Positions 1 through 10,488 of a stretch of DNA of 64,000 nucleotides are shown here, piece after piece. Source of the DNA: Caecitellus pseudoparvulus (Eukaryota; Bigyra: Bicosoecida). The first letter of the stretch is position 1. The number at the start of each line of letters is the position of its first letter. Location: NCBI GenBank assembly GCA_965644315.1, contig CBFFRQ010000013.1:806001-870000 (forward strand), read 5' to 3'. Position numbers and translations under genes: made by a program. The notes beneath the pieces are model-generated. The model was not told where the DNA came from. It saw only the letters and a list, made by a program, of their open reading frames with translations, and did not search any database.

Positions 1-3000
1 TTCACAGCGCTGTTCACTGTGGAGCTCGTCCTGAAGGTGCTGGCACTCGGCCCCGCAGGGTATGTGAGGGACACCTTCAACGTCTTTGATGCCATCATCG
101 TCATTATTTCCCTGGTGGAACTGGCTGTTGCATCCAGCGCTGGAAATGGCTTGAGTGCCTTTCGTGTCTTCCGCCTGCTCCGTATCGGGAGGCTGCTGAA
201 GTTGCTGCGCTCTTTCAAAGGCCTGCGCCGCTTGCTGAACACGGTGCTGGAGAGCCTGGTGGACATTTTGTACATCTCCATCCTCATGTTCCTGTTCGTG
301 CTGGTGTTCGCAGTGCTGGGCGTGCAGCTGTTCGCAGGCCAGTTCCACGCCCTCAACCCCCGACCAGAGTACACGTTTGAAACGTTTGGCTCTGCCTTTC
401 TCGCGGTGTTCCAGCTGCTCACCACAGACAACTGGCATTCCATGCTGCGGGACTCAGTCCTCGCGACAGGCTCCGAGGCTGCTTCTGTGTACCTGGTGGT
501 TGGGCATGCCATTGGCGCGTACATTGTTCTGTCACTCTTTGTGGCCATTCTGCTGCGCCGCTTTTCGTCTTTCGACGCAGATGAGCTGGATACCTCTGAG
601 CTGGAGCACCTTGCCTTCGAGCGGCGGACTCAGGAAGCCAAAGCTGCGCTGGAGGCTGCCAAAGACGCACTGCCCGTTGTCCCGGAGCTGCAGCTGGACT
701 CTGGGGAGCAACTTGTGGCGGACATGGTGCAGCAGTTGTCCAAGCTGCGGCAGCAACGTGAAGCCGAGAAGCAGCAACTGCGGGAGCAGCAAAGTGCTGA
801 CTTGAGTGGGCGCATGGTTGGCACAGCCCTGGGCTGCCTCCCGCCCACCAACCCGGCCAGGCAGTGGTTGTTCGCAGTGGTGTCATCGGAGCCTTTTGAG
901 TTGGGAGTCGTGTGTCTTATTCTTCTCTCCTGTGTGTTTCTAGCGCTGGACGACCCAACGGTGCCCCAGGCCTCCCTTCTGGGCCGCACGATTGCCATCA
1001 TGGACGTCGTCTTTGCCGTCGTCTTTGCCGTGGAATCCCTGCTAAAGATCATCGCCCACGGACTGTTCACGCCTGGGGGTGGCTACCTCCGCAATGGATG
1101 GAACCGACTGGACTTCGTTGTCGTGCTCTTTGGTCTCTTGTCTTTCGCTGCTCCTGGGCTCACCATCGTGCGAGCTTTGCGCGCGCTGCGCCCGCTTCGC
1201 GTTGCGGTGCGGTCGGAGTCCATTCGCGTTGTCGTGAACGCGCTACTTTACGCGATTCCCAACGTCGCCAACGTCTTTGCTCTGGCAGGCGTGTCGTGGC
1301 TCATCTTCGCAATCATGGCTGTGAACTTGGTCGGCGGGGCTCTCTTCCAATGCTCAGATCCCAGCGTCACAAGCGAAGCAGCATGCAACGGCATGTGGAA
1401 CAGCACGACAGGTGTGCAGCCGCGTGAATGGGAACGAGTCCCTGGGTCAGAGTACGCCAACTACGACAACGTGGGAATCAGTATGTTGACACTGTTCCGC
1501 ATCTCGACGTTTTCGGGCTGGGCTGGACTGATGAAGATGGCCATGGACACTGTTGGCCCCGGGCAAGCCCCACGCCCAGGTGCCAACCCCGGCATGGCCA
1601 TCTTCTTCTTGGCATTTGTCATTTGCTGTGCCTTTTTCGTGCTGAACCTGACAGTGGCAGTCGTCATTGACCAGTTCAACCAGCTGCGCTCTGTGCTGGA
1701 CGGGTCCGCGTTCATGACGCAGCGGCAACGCCAGTGGGTGAATGCCCAGCGACTAATTTCCTCTGTGGAACTGGTACCCAAGCCTCGACCCCCGTCGAAC
1801 TGCGTGCGTGCTGCGGCTTTCGCTGCTGTGTCTCACCCGGCTTTCGAGGCTTGCGTCATTGGCTGCATCCTGGCCAACACAGGCCTTCTCATGTGCGCAC
1901 ATTGGGGCCAGCCAGCGTGGCTGCCCGACTTCGTCCTCTGGGGCAATGTCTTTTTCGCCATTGTGTTTGCACTGGAGGCGGTGGCGAAGCTGCTTGGCTT
2001 GGGCCCAGAGGTGTACTGGCGCGACTCGTGGAACCGATTCGACCTTCTGCTGGTCCTGCTTTCCTTCGTGGGCTTGGCGCTGGAGGGGGACACATCCGCG
2101 TCAGCTGTCCGCATATTCCGCCTGTTCCGCGTCGCGCGCTTGTTCCGCCTGATCAAGCGCGCAGAGACGTTGCGGCGTGCGTTTGCCACGTTGGTGCTGT
2201 CCTTGCCCAGCCTGTGGAACATCGGCGCGATGCTCATCGTGGGCTTCTTTGTCTTCGCAGTCATGGGGGTGCAGTTGTTCGGGCACATCATCCCCGCCGA
2301 TGACATCGCCGCCTCTGCCATAAATCGCCGGCAGAATTTCCGAACCTTCGGAGACTCGCTGCAAACGGTGTGGATCGTCACGACTGGGGACTCATGGGAG
2401 GGACCCATGTACGTGGCGATGGAGAACACTTCGGACGTCGCTGCGATCTTTTTCGTTGGCATCCAGATCGTCATTTCCTTCACCATGCTGCAGCTCTTCA
2501 TCGCAGTCGTGCTGGAGAACTTTGCCGACAGCGAGGAAGACGAAGAAACTGCCGCACAGCGGCGTGGCATCGCTGCCTGGGCGGCTGTGTGGAACAGTTT
2601 CGACCGCCTCGCAACGCGACTGCTGCGAGCTTCCCTCTTGCCTCGCCTCATGATGGCTGCTCCGGCCCCCTTCGGTTTCGGAGGCAACCTGGCAAGCGGC
2701 AAGGTGCTGCGCCGGCTGAAGCGCCTTGCCGTTCCCGCATTCATGGCGCCAGAGGCGCTGGTGCGGAATCAACCCAAGGCCTCTGGGCTGTGGCATGTTG
2801 AGACGTTGATCTTGGCCCGAAAGCGCAAAGCGCAAAGTCGCCAGCGCCGCAGGGCAGACACTGTGAGTGCTGCGCCAGGCCAGAGTCGCGGGGGCGAGGC
2901 TGCCGCCAACCCCATGGCCACAGGCAGTCCCTCTCCACACGATCGGGTTCAGTCCGATGGTGGTGCAGGCGGCCAGCGCAGCCTCGTGGCTCTGCGCAAC

Positions 3001-3747
3001 ATGCAGGCGGACTTGGAGGCAGAGGCCCAGCCAGGCAGCTCTGCTTGCCCGTGCACGGACACTGCCTGGCGTGCGCGATGCTGCGGGACCAGCCTGAACG
3101 ATGAGGGCAACCGGGAAGCGGCGATTTGCTCCGTCGAGTGGAGGCGGCAGAAGTGGGAAGAGTGGGGGTTTGACTCTATTGCAGCGTGCTGCTGCCCCCC
3201 CACTGTTGGCGGCGACGTGGACGTGCAGTTCGACGAGAGCCACATGCCTGGCCACAGTGCGCAGGCAGGGGAGGGCAAGGCCACTCTCGTCATCAGCGCC
3301 AGCCCACGCCGCATGAAGAGCGTCAGTGGCGGCACGCCAGGGGCCAAGCCTGTGTGGGTGCTGCAGTTCGGTGTGACCCTGAAAGCCTTGGCGTCAGTGG
3401 TGCTGGGCCTGGACGTGCAGGTGATCTCCCCCAACTCCAGCCGCCGCAACTTTGTGCGCGCGGCATCACAGGCCGAGCTTGGCAGCCGCAAGTCCCTGCA
3501 CATCACAGAAGAAAACATGGGGGAGTACATGGTCATGGCACACGAGCTGTTCGCGGTCGCCATGATCGAGGGCTTCTGGCAGCACGTGCAGGCCAAGGCT
3601 GCGATGGCAGCGCGCAAGGCCCGCACAGAGGCCATCGCTGCTGCGGATGCGCGTGTGCGCGCAGCTCTTGCCCGGAGCGGGCGGCGTCGACCACCACCTC
3701 CTCCCCCGCGCCCACCTGCCCCGCCTGGCGGCCAAAGCTGCAAATAG
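1..3747 (+). CDS. Four-domain voltage-gated cation channel, C-terminal part
   Basis: Plasma-membrane channel of the CaV/NaV-like superfamily that opens on depolarisation to pass Ca2+ or Na+. The frame is open from base 1, so domain I and the start of domain II lie upstream. Counting codon 1 at base 1, 1,248 residues are visible: domain II from its S2 segment, with an arginine-rich S4 at about 52-75 and pore TTDNW at 141-145; domain III from about 294, S4 at 388-406, pore STFSGW at 502-507; domain IV from about 612, S4 at 702-727, pore TTGDSW at 794-799. A long cytoplasmic C-terminus follows with a Cys-rich patch (about 1015-1065) and a proline-rich end. The residues at the usual selectivity positions are D143, S505 and D797, unlike the E/E/E of animal CaV domains II-IV. 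No intron is evident in the visible part. The family is certain; the ion selectivity is not. Confidence 0.93.
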   Translation, partial: FTALFTVELVLKVLALGPAGYVRDTFNVFDAIIVIISLVELAVASSAGNGLSAFRVFRLLRIGRLLKLLRSFKGLRRLLNTVLESLVDILYISILMFLFVLVFAVLGVQLFAGQFHALNPRPEYTFETFGSAFLAVFQLLTTDNWHSMLRDSVLATGSEAASVYLVVGHAIGAYIVLSLFVAILLRRFSSFDADELDTSELEHLAFERRTQEAKAALEAAKDALPVVPELQLDSGEQLVADMVQQLSKLRQQREAEKQQLREQQSADLSGRMVGTALGCLPPTNPARQWLFAVVSSEPFELGVVCLILLSCVFLALDDPTVPQASLLGRTIAIMDVVFAVVFAVESLLKIIAHGLFTPGGGYLRNGWNRLDFVVVLFGLLSFAAPGLTIVRALRALRPLRVAVRSESIRVVVNALLYAIPNVANVFALAGVSWLIFAIMAVNLVGGALFQCSDPSVTSEAACNGMWNSTTGVQPREWERVPGSEYANYDNVGISMLTLFRISTFSGWAGLMKMAMDTVGPGQAPRPGANPGMAIFFLAFVICCAFFVLNLTVAVVIDQFNQLRSVLDGSAFMTQRQRQWVNAQRLISSVELVPKPRPPSNCVRAAAFAAVSHPAFEACVIGCILANTGLLMCAHWGQPAWLPDFVLWGNVFFAIVFALEAVAKLLGLGPEVYWRDSWNRFDLLLVLLSFVGLALEGDTSASAVRIFRLFRVARLFRLIKRAETLRRAFATLVLSLPSLWNIGAMLIVGFFVFAVMGVQLFGHIIPADDIAASAINRRQNFRTFGDSLQTVWIVTTGDSWEGPMYVAMENTSDVAAIFFVGIQIVISFTMLQLFIAVVLENFADSEEDEETAAQRRGIAAWAAVWNSFDRLATRLLRASLLPRLMMAAPAPFGFGGNLASGKVLRRLKRLAVPAFMAPEALVRNQPKASGLWHVETLILARKRKAQSRQRRRADTVSAAPGQSRGGEAAANPMATGSPSPHDRVQSDGGAGGQRSLVALRNMQADLEAEAQPGSSACPCTDTAWRARCCGTSLNDEGNREAAICSVEWRRQKWEEWGFDSIAACCCPPTVGGDVDVQFDESHMPGHSAQAGEGKATLVISASPRRMKSVSGGTPGAKPVWVLQFGVTLKALASVVLGLDVQVISPNSSRRNFVRAASQAELGSRKSLHITEENMGEYMVMAHELFAVAMIEGFWQHVQAKAAMAARKARTEAIAAADARVRAALARSGRRRPPPPPPRPPAPPGGQSCK

Positions 3748-3936
3748 GCATGTGGTGGTGGCAGACGGTGCAATGCACGGCGCAGGTTCACGCTGTCACA
3801 GCGATCAATGGCATGTTTATCTATAGACAAGATGACGAAACACCGCAGATGTCCGGCATTGGTGGGGCACTGCGGTGACTGCCTTGAAAAGTGCGGGAAG
3901 TACATTTTTGTCTCAAACACGTGCAGGCGGGGATGC

Positions 3937-5829
3937 TCACAGCATCTCGTCGAATTCATCGACCTCCACGGGCTCCTGAGGCACGGAGCCCATGCCTGCC
4001 ACGGTGCCCACTGTCTCCGCATCCATGTCTGTGACGGCGGCCCGCACAGACTCGAACACTGCCCTGAAATCGGCGCCGGTGCCCTGGGCCTCGCCAAAGT
4101 CGTCGTCGTCCATGATAACCCGGCCGCTGGCGTCCACGCCTGCGGAGTGCATGTCCACCAAGTGCACGGCACCGTCGGCATACACGTCTGCGATGATGCC
4201 CAGGCCGTTGGAGACGGCAGAGACTGCGACGGCGCCGGGCTCCTCTCGCGTCTGCACGTTCTTCGCGCCGGCGCTGGCCAGGGCAGCCGCGACGGCGTCC
4301 AGGACCTCCTTGGCCGAGCCGCCCGCGTAGAAGGTGCTGGTGCGCATCTGTGCCCAGTCCCCGAAGGGGAGGGTGGGCAGGGGAGCGGCGGTGAGGACGG
4401 CGCCGCCGCCGCCGCGAGTGACCCCGCCGCCCAGCAGGTCCACGTCCCCGGTGGAGGACTGGGAGGCGGCAGCCACCTTGCGCTCCTCCTGCTTCTTGGC
4501 ATCCACGGCCTTGCGGCGGCGGTCCATCTCCGCCAGCAGTGTGAGTTGGGCGGGCGTGCTGCCAGTCACCCACGGGTGGCTCAGCACTTCGGCCACAGTC
4601 GCGCGCTTGGAGGAGTCGTACGCAAACATGCGCTGCAGCAAGTCCTTGAACTCGGGGGAGAAGGTCATGCTGCGCTCGTGCGCCTTCCAGAAGTGCACCC
4701 ACTGCCGGTTGACGATGCGGTCGAACCACCAGTCACCTCGCTGCGCCACGGCCAAAGGCGGGAAGCCAGCCACCATGATGAACAGGATGACGGCCGCAGA
4801 CCAGACGTCGGCAGGGCCGCCCTGGTAGCCGCTGTTGCGTGCCAGGACCTCTGGGGCCATGTAGCCCTTGGTGCCGCAGCGTGTGCGCAGGAGGGAGGGT
4901 GCGCCGCTCTCATCCTCTGTCACAGCGGCCAGCCCGAAATCCGCAACCTTCAGCTCGAACGCATCGTTCAGCAGCAAGTTCTCCGGCTTCAAGTCGCGAT
5001 GGTAGACGCCCTTGGAGTGGCAGTGGTTCAGGGCAGACATCATCTGCTGGAAGTAGTGCCTCGCGATGTCCTCGTTGAACGGACCACTGTGCGAAGGGAA
5101 CGCAGCGAGCACGTCAGCCGACTGGGTCGTGACGGGCAGGGCAGTGCAGGCAGTACACACGTGTGCATCATGTAATCAAAGAGTTCCCCGGCTCCAGCGA
5201 TCTCGATCACCAGCAGGATGATGTTCTGGGGGGTGGCAGGGGGGGAGGGCCAGTGCGATCCAAAGTCAAGAAAAGTCGTCTACACACCACACAGACTCTG
5301 CGGAAGCCGCCACCGCTCACCTTCTTGGAGCCGTCCGACTTGGGCCACTCCGCCTTCCAGTCAACGTCCTCCACCTTCACCACGTTGCCGTGCTCCGAGA
5401 CTTTGACCATGGCTTGCAGCTCACGCTTGACGTTGGCCATAACACGGGGGTTTGCCTCGATGGCAGCACTGCACGGGGAGGCGGGTGAGCGGTGCAGGAG
5501 CGCCTCAGCGAATGAAAATGAACCTGCTGTCAAGTTTTACATGTGGAACTCGCCAGCACAGCCCGGAGGCGCGCGCAGCAGCCCCTGCCGGTGACGAGCG
5601 ATTTCTGCACTCGGCGTGTTGGCACGCACCTGTCCATGCACTTGAGCGCAACGAGCTGCCCAGTTTCGCGGCTCTTGCCCATGTAAACCTTGCCCTGCAG
5701 GCCCTCGCCCAGCTTCATGCCCACTTCATACTTGCCGCTGAGCACCTTGGAGCTCATGGCTGCGACTTGGGCAATGCCAGCGTGGCCGGCGCCTGCGCCG
5801 GCAGTTGGCATCATCAGGGATGCTGCCAT
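3937..5829 (-). CDS. Ser/Thr protein kinase, CAMK/SnRK-like with KA1-like tail
   Basis: Four exons on the minus strand: 5829-5630, 5468-5321, 5225-5161 and 5086-3937, which join in frame to a 520-residue protein. The donors are GTGCGT, GTGAGC and GTGTGT. The glycine-rich loop LGEGLQGKV is at about 41-49, the VALK lysine at about 61, the catalytic HRDLKPEN at about 163-170, then DFGLA and the APEV segment, so the kinase looks active. After a low-complexity linker, residues about 388-505 (starting STFYAGGSAKEVLDAV) resemble a KA1/PPI autoregulatory domain as in SNF1-related, CIPK and CHK1 kinases. The start is the first ATG before the kinase core. It is transcribed away from the synergin-like gene and shares its 344-nt upstream region. 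The substrate is unknown, and assignment to a named subfamily would need a phylogeny. Confidence 0.9.
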
Positions 5830-6173
5830 GGCTGCTGGGTTTGTGGTGCACCTTACACGTGAGGGGAGACCTCGGTGTTGGCGGTAGGAGAAGAGGGTGT
5901 GCGTAGCATCCTGCTCGCGTGGTGGTGGTGAGAAATTTGCGCCGTCTGGTCAAGTGCTCCTGCGCCGTTCCCCAGAAACCGCGCTGCTGCTCCAGCTGGT
6001 GCGAGGTGGCCTGACGCAAGGGCGCAGGGACGGCACAATCAAGAGCGGGCACAGGCGCCGCCGCAGACTGAGCAGGGGCGCCACACACTGCACCCACTGC
6101 GCGGCGACTGGCCCCTGTCGCCAGTGCTGAGATCGCTGGGCAGCACTGCAGCCCGCTTGAGCGCGATCGGAGC
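5830..6173. promoter_or_regulatory. Shared upstream region of kinase and synergin-like genes
   Basis: 344 nt separate the divergent start codons at 5829 (minus) and 6174 (plus), so both promoters must lie here. I see no convincing TATA box. A GAAATTTGCGCC stretch near 5932 is the most AT-rich point. Confidence 0.5.
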
Positions 6174-9173
6174 ATGGCTCGCGCCGCCGAGGTGCACGAG
6201 GCGGTGCTGTACGTCCCAGAGACGAGCAGTACGGCCTATGCGCAGGCTTGGGGCCACCTGCATGGGGGCCAGGGCGTTCTTGATGGGCGCACCATTGCAA
6301 CGTGGCTGCTGCAGGAGTCTGGCTTGCCCAAGGAGGTGCTCGGCAGAGCGTGGAGCGTCGTGGACGTCCAGGATGCAGGCAAAGTGGACCAGGCGGCCTT
6401 CACTGTGCTGTGCAGGCTGGTGGACCTACTGCGTCATGGAGTCGTTTCAGAGCCCTCCCTCTCGGCTGTCATGACTCACGCTGGGGCGAGTTGCTCGCCG
6501 CTTGGTTTGAGGGGAGCGATTTCCGCACCTGCACCAGAGCCCATTCCCCCGCCAGCCGACCAGGCTGAGGATGACGATGAGTTCGGGGACTTCACATCAG
6601 CACCAGACATGGAAACGGTGAGCCCTGCGGAGCAGGCCCCCCTTCCTTCCCAGACAGAGCAGGAGGTTGCTGGTCTGCACCCAGCCAAGCCCAACATCAG
6701 CGACGCCTTCGCGGCGCTACTTTCAGATCCTGCTGTGGCCCCTGCATTGCCCAGCTTGGAAGCTGCGCCGGCACAGTTGGGCGATGCGACCACCACGTCT
6801 CATCAGCCCGGTCAGCATGCGCCCAGCGCCAGCACGTTGAGCGCAGCTGGCACTGAGAGTGACGAGGACGACTTCGGGGACTTTGCCACAGCCAGCACTC
6901 CGCACGCTGCGCCGCCGGTCCTGCCACCCGCGGTGCCCTTGCAGCCAGCAGGGGCCACTGTCGCTGCCATGCCCCCTGTGCCCCCGCTGGGGATTCCCAG
7001 CGCACTGCCCAGCGGCAGCGATGACATCGCCATTGTCTCTGCGCTCAGCATTGTGGCGGCGGAGATCGACGCTCTGGCGCAGGACGTCGCACACTTGGAA
7101 GCCGTCGCTGCCGGCTCTGTGCCCGCTGTGTCCCCGGAAGTGCTGCCGCGCTACGTAGCAGCCCTGGTGGTGCGGGCTGATGAGCTGGGCACGCGCTGCC
7201 TGCTGCGCCTGGACAGTTTGGCGAGGAGCCCTGACACACGCCAAGCACGCAAGAGCGAGGTGGCCCGGGTGCAAGCACTGTGTCAGCGGGTGCAGCAAGT
7301 GTCCCAGGCACGCGCTGGGTGCGCTGCCTCACAGCCGGCACAGAGTGCGTCAGCAGGCAAAGCAGCAGAGGAGTCCGACCCCAGGTCCTCGAGCCTGGAT
7401 GGGGCGGCAGCGACCGGCGCACCAGACGTAGTGGGAGCGTCGTCCCAGGCGAGCCATGTGCCTGTGGGAGAGGCGCCCGCGGAGCCTGCAGGCGAGGCGG
7501 AGGACGATGATTTCGGCGACTTTGCAGCCCCCGAGCCCGGCGCAGCCGTTGACGAGGCGGGTTTTGCCGCCAAGGAGGCAAACGCAGTCATGGGACGCGT
7601 GGATGCTGCGTCGCCAACGGAGCCCCCCCCTGCACCCCCCGCTGCAGAGGTTCCCGCGCTGCAATTCTTGACAACTGCAGCGCGGCAGCAGCTGCTGCGG
7701 CAACACGGTGCCTTCCTTCTGCACTGGGCGTGCACAGAAAGCAGCGACTTGGCTGCGATGAGCAGTGAGCACCTTGCGCATGCGGCGGATGCTCGTGGAG
7801 CTGGGGGACTGCAGCAGCTGTTGGAGGAAGCAAACGCAGCAGCTCCGTCACACGTGTGGGCGGCGATGTGCGGCAGCGTATCGACAATGGCTGTGCTGGC
7901 AGGGATCCACGAAGGGTCCAGGCAGCCAACAACAGCAGCAGAGTGTTTCGGCATGCTGCAAGAGGTTGCTGCAGCGGATGCGTGGCTGGCCGTGTTGGCT
8001 GCGCGAAGGGTGGTGCGCATGTTTGTACGGGCTCGTGCGCTGGCATCAGGCGCAGAGGTGCAGGCGTGGGAGGGCGTGCAAACCCCAATCATGGACTTTG
8101 ACGTCGGCTGTGCGCAGTCGGCGTTGCAGGGAGTGCTGGCCAGCGTGTTGTGGCTGGCTGGTGAAGTGCAGGTCGCGGCGCAGGCGCTGCCTGCCGGTGC
8201 GGCCAGCGGCAGCGCCACCCTGCCCCGGAAGAGCGTGGCATCTTGGATGACGTGGCAAGATGCAGCGCTGTCGGGGCTCACCACTTGCTGCCTGGGCATG
8301 CTGACACTGGCAGAGGCGGCGCTGCCTGACGCTCCCTCTGACTCCGCCAGCGGCCAGGCTTGGGCGGCAGTGCGCAGCGCGTGGGACTGCTTGCGCACCA
8401 GTGCCAGCAGTTTGGCGCCTCGCTTGTTGGCGGTGCTGCAGCGCCACGAGGCGGACGGGGGGTCCGTGCCAGCCTCTGCCGAGGCGGCGGCGCTGTGCTT
8501 GCTGTCCTTGCCAGACGTGGGCATGTTCACGAGTTGGCTTGACTCCCTCGCCACCTGCTTTAAGCCACAGATGGAGCCTGCGCTGGCGCTCTTGCGTGAA
8601 CAGCAGTCAGCGTTCTTGCCCGCCGCCATGGCCATGGACGCTGCCTGGAGCTCGCTGGAGGTGGATGGGCTGACACTGCAGCCCATGCACTGGCTGCAGC
8701 ATGAAGGGGTGCCGGGCATGACCTCGAACCGGGTGCAGGCCACAGGACACACTCCCTTGCACGCTCAAGTTGACGCGTGCATGACGCAGGGCTGGCTGGA
8801 GGCGGTGCCGTGTGTCGCGAAGCGGTGGGGAACGGGCGTGGACTTTGCGCCGCTGCCGCCGACATCACAGGGCAACGTCTTCACAGCCAGCTCCTGCAAC
8901 GCATGGACGCGGGGGGTGGGCCCGCTGTGCAGTGCCGTGCGTGCGGGGCAGGGCACTTGGGACCAGCCCGGCCAGCCGCCGCCCCTGCGCCTGCCCCAGT
9001 GGAGCGTGCCCCGCCAGTCCAGTTCAGGGCAGGCGGCCTGGGAGGCGGCTTTGGCTTCCGACCTGCACGAGGAGGCGGAGGGCGTGGAGGCTTGGTTGAA
9101 GGGGGCAGACGCAGTTCTGCAGCGCTTGCAGCGGTGTGTGCGGGGAGTGCCAGAGGCAGGTCGCTTGCGGTGA
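6174..9173 (+). CDS. EH-domain protein, gamma-synergin-like (AP-1 accessory)
   Basis: A single-exon gene of 999 residues. Residues about 15-95 look like an EH domain, a Ca2+-binding-fold module that recognises NPF peptides. Three acidic phenylalanine motifs follow: EDDDEFGDF (132-140), DEDDFGDF (from 230) and EDDDFGDF (from 443). This combination is typical of gamma-synergin, where DFxDF-type motifs bind the ear of clathrin adaptor AP-1 during trans-Golgi and endosomal traffic. The C-terminal half (about 500-990) is alpha-helical and moderately conserved-looking without a domain I can name; synergins also have a conserved C-terminal region. The start ATG is in good agreement with where the EH domain begins. 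The link to AP-1 is inferred from the motifs only. Confidence 0.8.
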   Translation: MARAAEVHEAVLYVPETSSTAYAQAWGHLHGGQGVLDGRTIATWLLQESGLPKEVLGRAWSVVDVQDAGKVDQAAFTVLCRLVDLLRHGVVSEPSLSAVMTHAGASCSPLGLRGAISAPAPEPIPPPADQAEDDDEFGDFTSAPDMETVSPAEQAPLPSQTEQEVAGLHPAKPNISDAFAALLSDPAVAPALPSLEAAPAQLGDATTTSHQPGQHAPSASTLSAAGTESDEDDFGDFATASTPHAAPPVLPPAVPLQPAGATVAAMPPVPPLGIPSALPSGSDDIAIVSALSIVAAEIDALAQDVAHLEAVAAGSVPAVSPEVLPRYVAALVVRADELGTRCLLRLDSLARSPDTRQARKSEVARVQALCQRVQQVSQARAGCAASQPAQSASAGKAAEESDPRSSSLDGAAATGAPDVVGASSQASHVPVGEAPAEPAGEAEDDDFGDFAAPEPGAAVDEAGFAAKEANAVMGRVDAASPTEPPPAPPAAEVPALQFLTTAARQQLLRQHGAFLLHWACTESSDLAAMSSEHLAHAADARGAGGLQQLLEEANAAAPSHVWAAMCGSVSTMAVLAGIHEGSRQPTTAAECFGMLQEVAAADAWLAVLAARRVVRMFVRARALASGAEVQAWEGVQTPIMDFDVGCAQSALQGVLASVLWLAGEVQVAAQALPAGAASGSATLPRKSVASWMTWQDAALSGLTTCCLGMLTLAEAALPDAPSDSASGQAWAAVRSAWDCLRTSASSLAPRLLAVLQRHEADGGSVPASAEAAALCLLSLPDVGMFTSWLDSLATCFKPQMEPALALLREQQSAFLPAAMAMDAAWSSLEVDGLTLQPMHWLQHEGVPGMTSNRVQATGHTPLHAQVDACMTQGWLEAVPCVAKRWGTGVDFAPLPPTSQGNVFTASSCNAWTRGVGPLCSAVRAGQGTWDQPGQPPPLRLPQWSVPRQSSSGQAAWEAALASDLHEEAEGVEAWLKGADAVLQRLQRCVRGVPEAGRLR

Positions 9174-9340
9174 CGCGGGCCTGGGTGCAGTGGGGGTCCA
9201 CGAGAAAAATGCATGGAGCTTGTATCCAGGCGTAGAGCAGTCCGAGGACGAGCCACCCCGCCAGCCTTGCTGTCGTCGTGCGTGGCTGAGGGGACCCGTG
9301 GCCAACATAGTCTCTGCCTGCGCATCTCTCACATCGTAGC

Positions 9341-10188
9341 ATGGCCACGATGGAGGAAGCAAGCTTTGACTCCGCGGCTTTGAACGGGATTGCGGCGGTG
9401 ACCAGCAAGGTGCACACTGAGCAAGTGCCCGAACATGTGAGTGGGCTGCCGGCTCCAAGCAGGTGTGCGTGCAGGGCGCACAGTGCGCGGTGCTCGCCTT
9501 CTCAGTTTGTCCACGCTGTGGTGGACGCGACCGTGGCTCACACTGCCCTCAGCGCGCTGTCCCGGACGTTTGCCGTGGGACCAGCCGCGCCAGAGTCGGC
9601 TTTTATCACAGGCATTGCGGCGGCAACATCCGAGGCTTTCAGTAAAGCTGTGGGGGCTGGCTTGTCCCCTGCAGAGGTGCGGAAGTTGAGCCAGCGCCCT
9701 GCTGCAGTGCACCACACCGGGCGCCCTTCCTCTCTCCACAGTTTGCCACCAAGCTGCAAGCCGCTGGCACTTCCGCAGAGGTGGCAGGGCTGCTGTCGAG
9801 GGTCCTGGGTGTCCGTGCAGACGATCTCCGGGAGGGGCTTGCTGAGGTGGTGAGCAGCGCTGGGGCTGCCACCCTCACCGACTTTGACTGGAGTCTGCGC
9901 GTGAGTGATCGGGCTTCTTGGCACTGCACTGTGGGCCTTAGGCAGCCGACTCCTCCTTCTCGTTCTGCTGCACAGATGACAGTCTCCAGCGCAAGCATTG
10001 AGCAAGTGCGCGAGCCTCGGTTAGTGCTTGCGCTGCAGACGGCTGAGCATGGCAAGCTGGAGGCAGAAGGCCAGGAGGGAGAAGCCACGTTGCTGGAGCT
10101 GAACGCAGAACAACTGGATGACACCATCAAGCAGCTGGAGGCCGCAGCCTCCGTCATGCACGAGGTTGCGACGTCTACCGCATCCTGA
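9341..10188 (+). CDS. COMM domain-containing protein, COMMD8-like
   Basis: Four exons: 9341-9436, 9506-9676, 9742-9900 and 9976-10188, giving 212 residues; the introns are 69, 65 and 75 nt with GTGAGT or GTGCGG donors. The COMM domain starts at TLTDFDWSLR (about residue 133) and runs nearly to the end, with the LDDTIKQLEAA helix that closes the fold. The order of conserved residues matches human COMMD8 best among the family members I can recall. COMMD proteins form the Commander complex with CCDC22, CCDC93 and retriever, which recycles membrane cargo from endosomes. Because the first intron is a multiple of three and has no stop, an unspliced reading also stays open, but intron removal restores the helical N-terminal domain. 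The paralogue assignment is tentative. Confidence 0.85.
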
Positions 10189-10488
10189 AGCTGGCCAGTC
10201 TGGCCAGGGGGGGGACGGCCCCTGCAAAGCACGAAAATGTACACGCGACATCTTTCAGCACTCTGCAGCACAACTGTTTGCGCACTCAGTTTACGCCTGG
10301 TTTCTCTCTGGGCACCGTGCCTGGACACTGCTTTCCTCTGCCGCAGCGGAAATTGTTCCCTGGCCTGCACACCTGAATGTCTGGGCCTTGAGACCAGCCC
10401 ACGGACTGATTGGGGCGTGTTTTTGAGATATAGCGTGTTAGATAGGCAGGTTTTCCGCCTGCCACTTTCAGTAGCTCCGCGATCGGCC
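10189..10488 (+). other. Intergenic region before the MidA-like gene
   Basis: 300 nt without a gene I can support. It holds a GCGGAAATTG motif copy (10346-10355) and a slightly AT-rich GAGATATAGCGTG stretch near 10428. An in-frame ATG at 10237 would add 84 residues to the next protein, but those residues look like translated leader. Confidence 0.5.
10346..10355 (+). promoter_or_regulatory. CRATTTCCGC motif copy, upstream of MidA-like gene
   Basis: GCGGAAATTG on the plus strand, 143 nt before the ATG at 10489. It is one of nine exact copies in the window; a promoter role is inferred from position only. Confidence 0.35.

Noticed and set aside
3808-5175. A 455-residue plus-strand frame over the kinase
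   Set aside because: It is the exact antisense of the kinase exons and introns; the minus strand carries all kinase motifs.
7283-8752. A 489-residue minus-strand frame opposite the synergin-like gene
   Set aside because: It is Ser/Ala/Cys-rich antisense sequence with no recognisable domain, whereas the plus strand has EH and DFGDF motifs.
10237-10488. Longer N-terminus of the MidA-like protein from the ATG at 10237
   Set aside because: The added 84 residues look like translated leader (Cys- and Leu-rich, stop-free by chance) and contain the promoter-like motif; kept only as an alternative.
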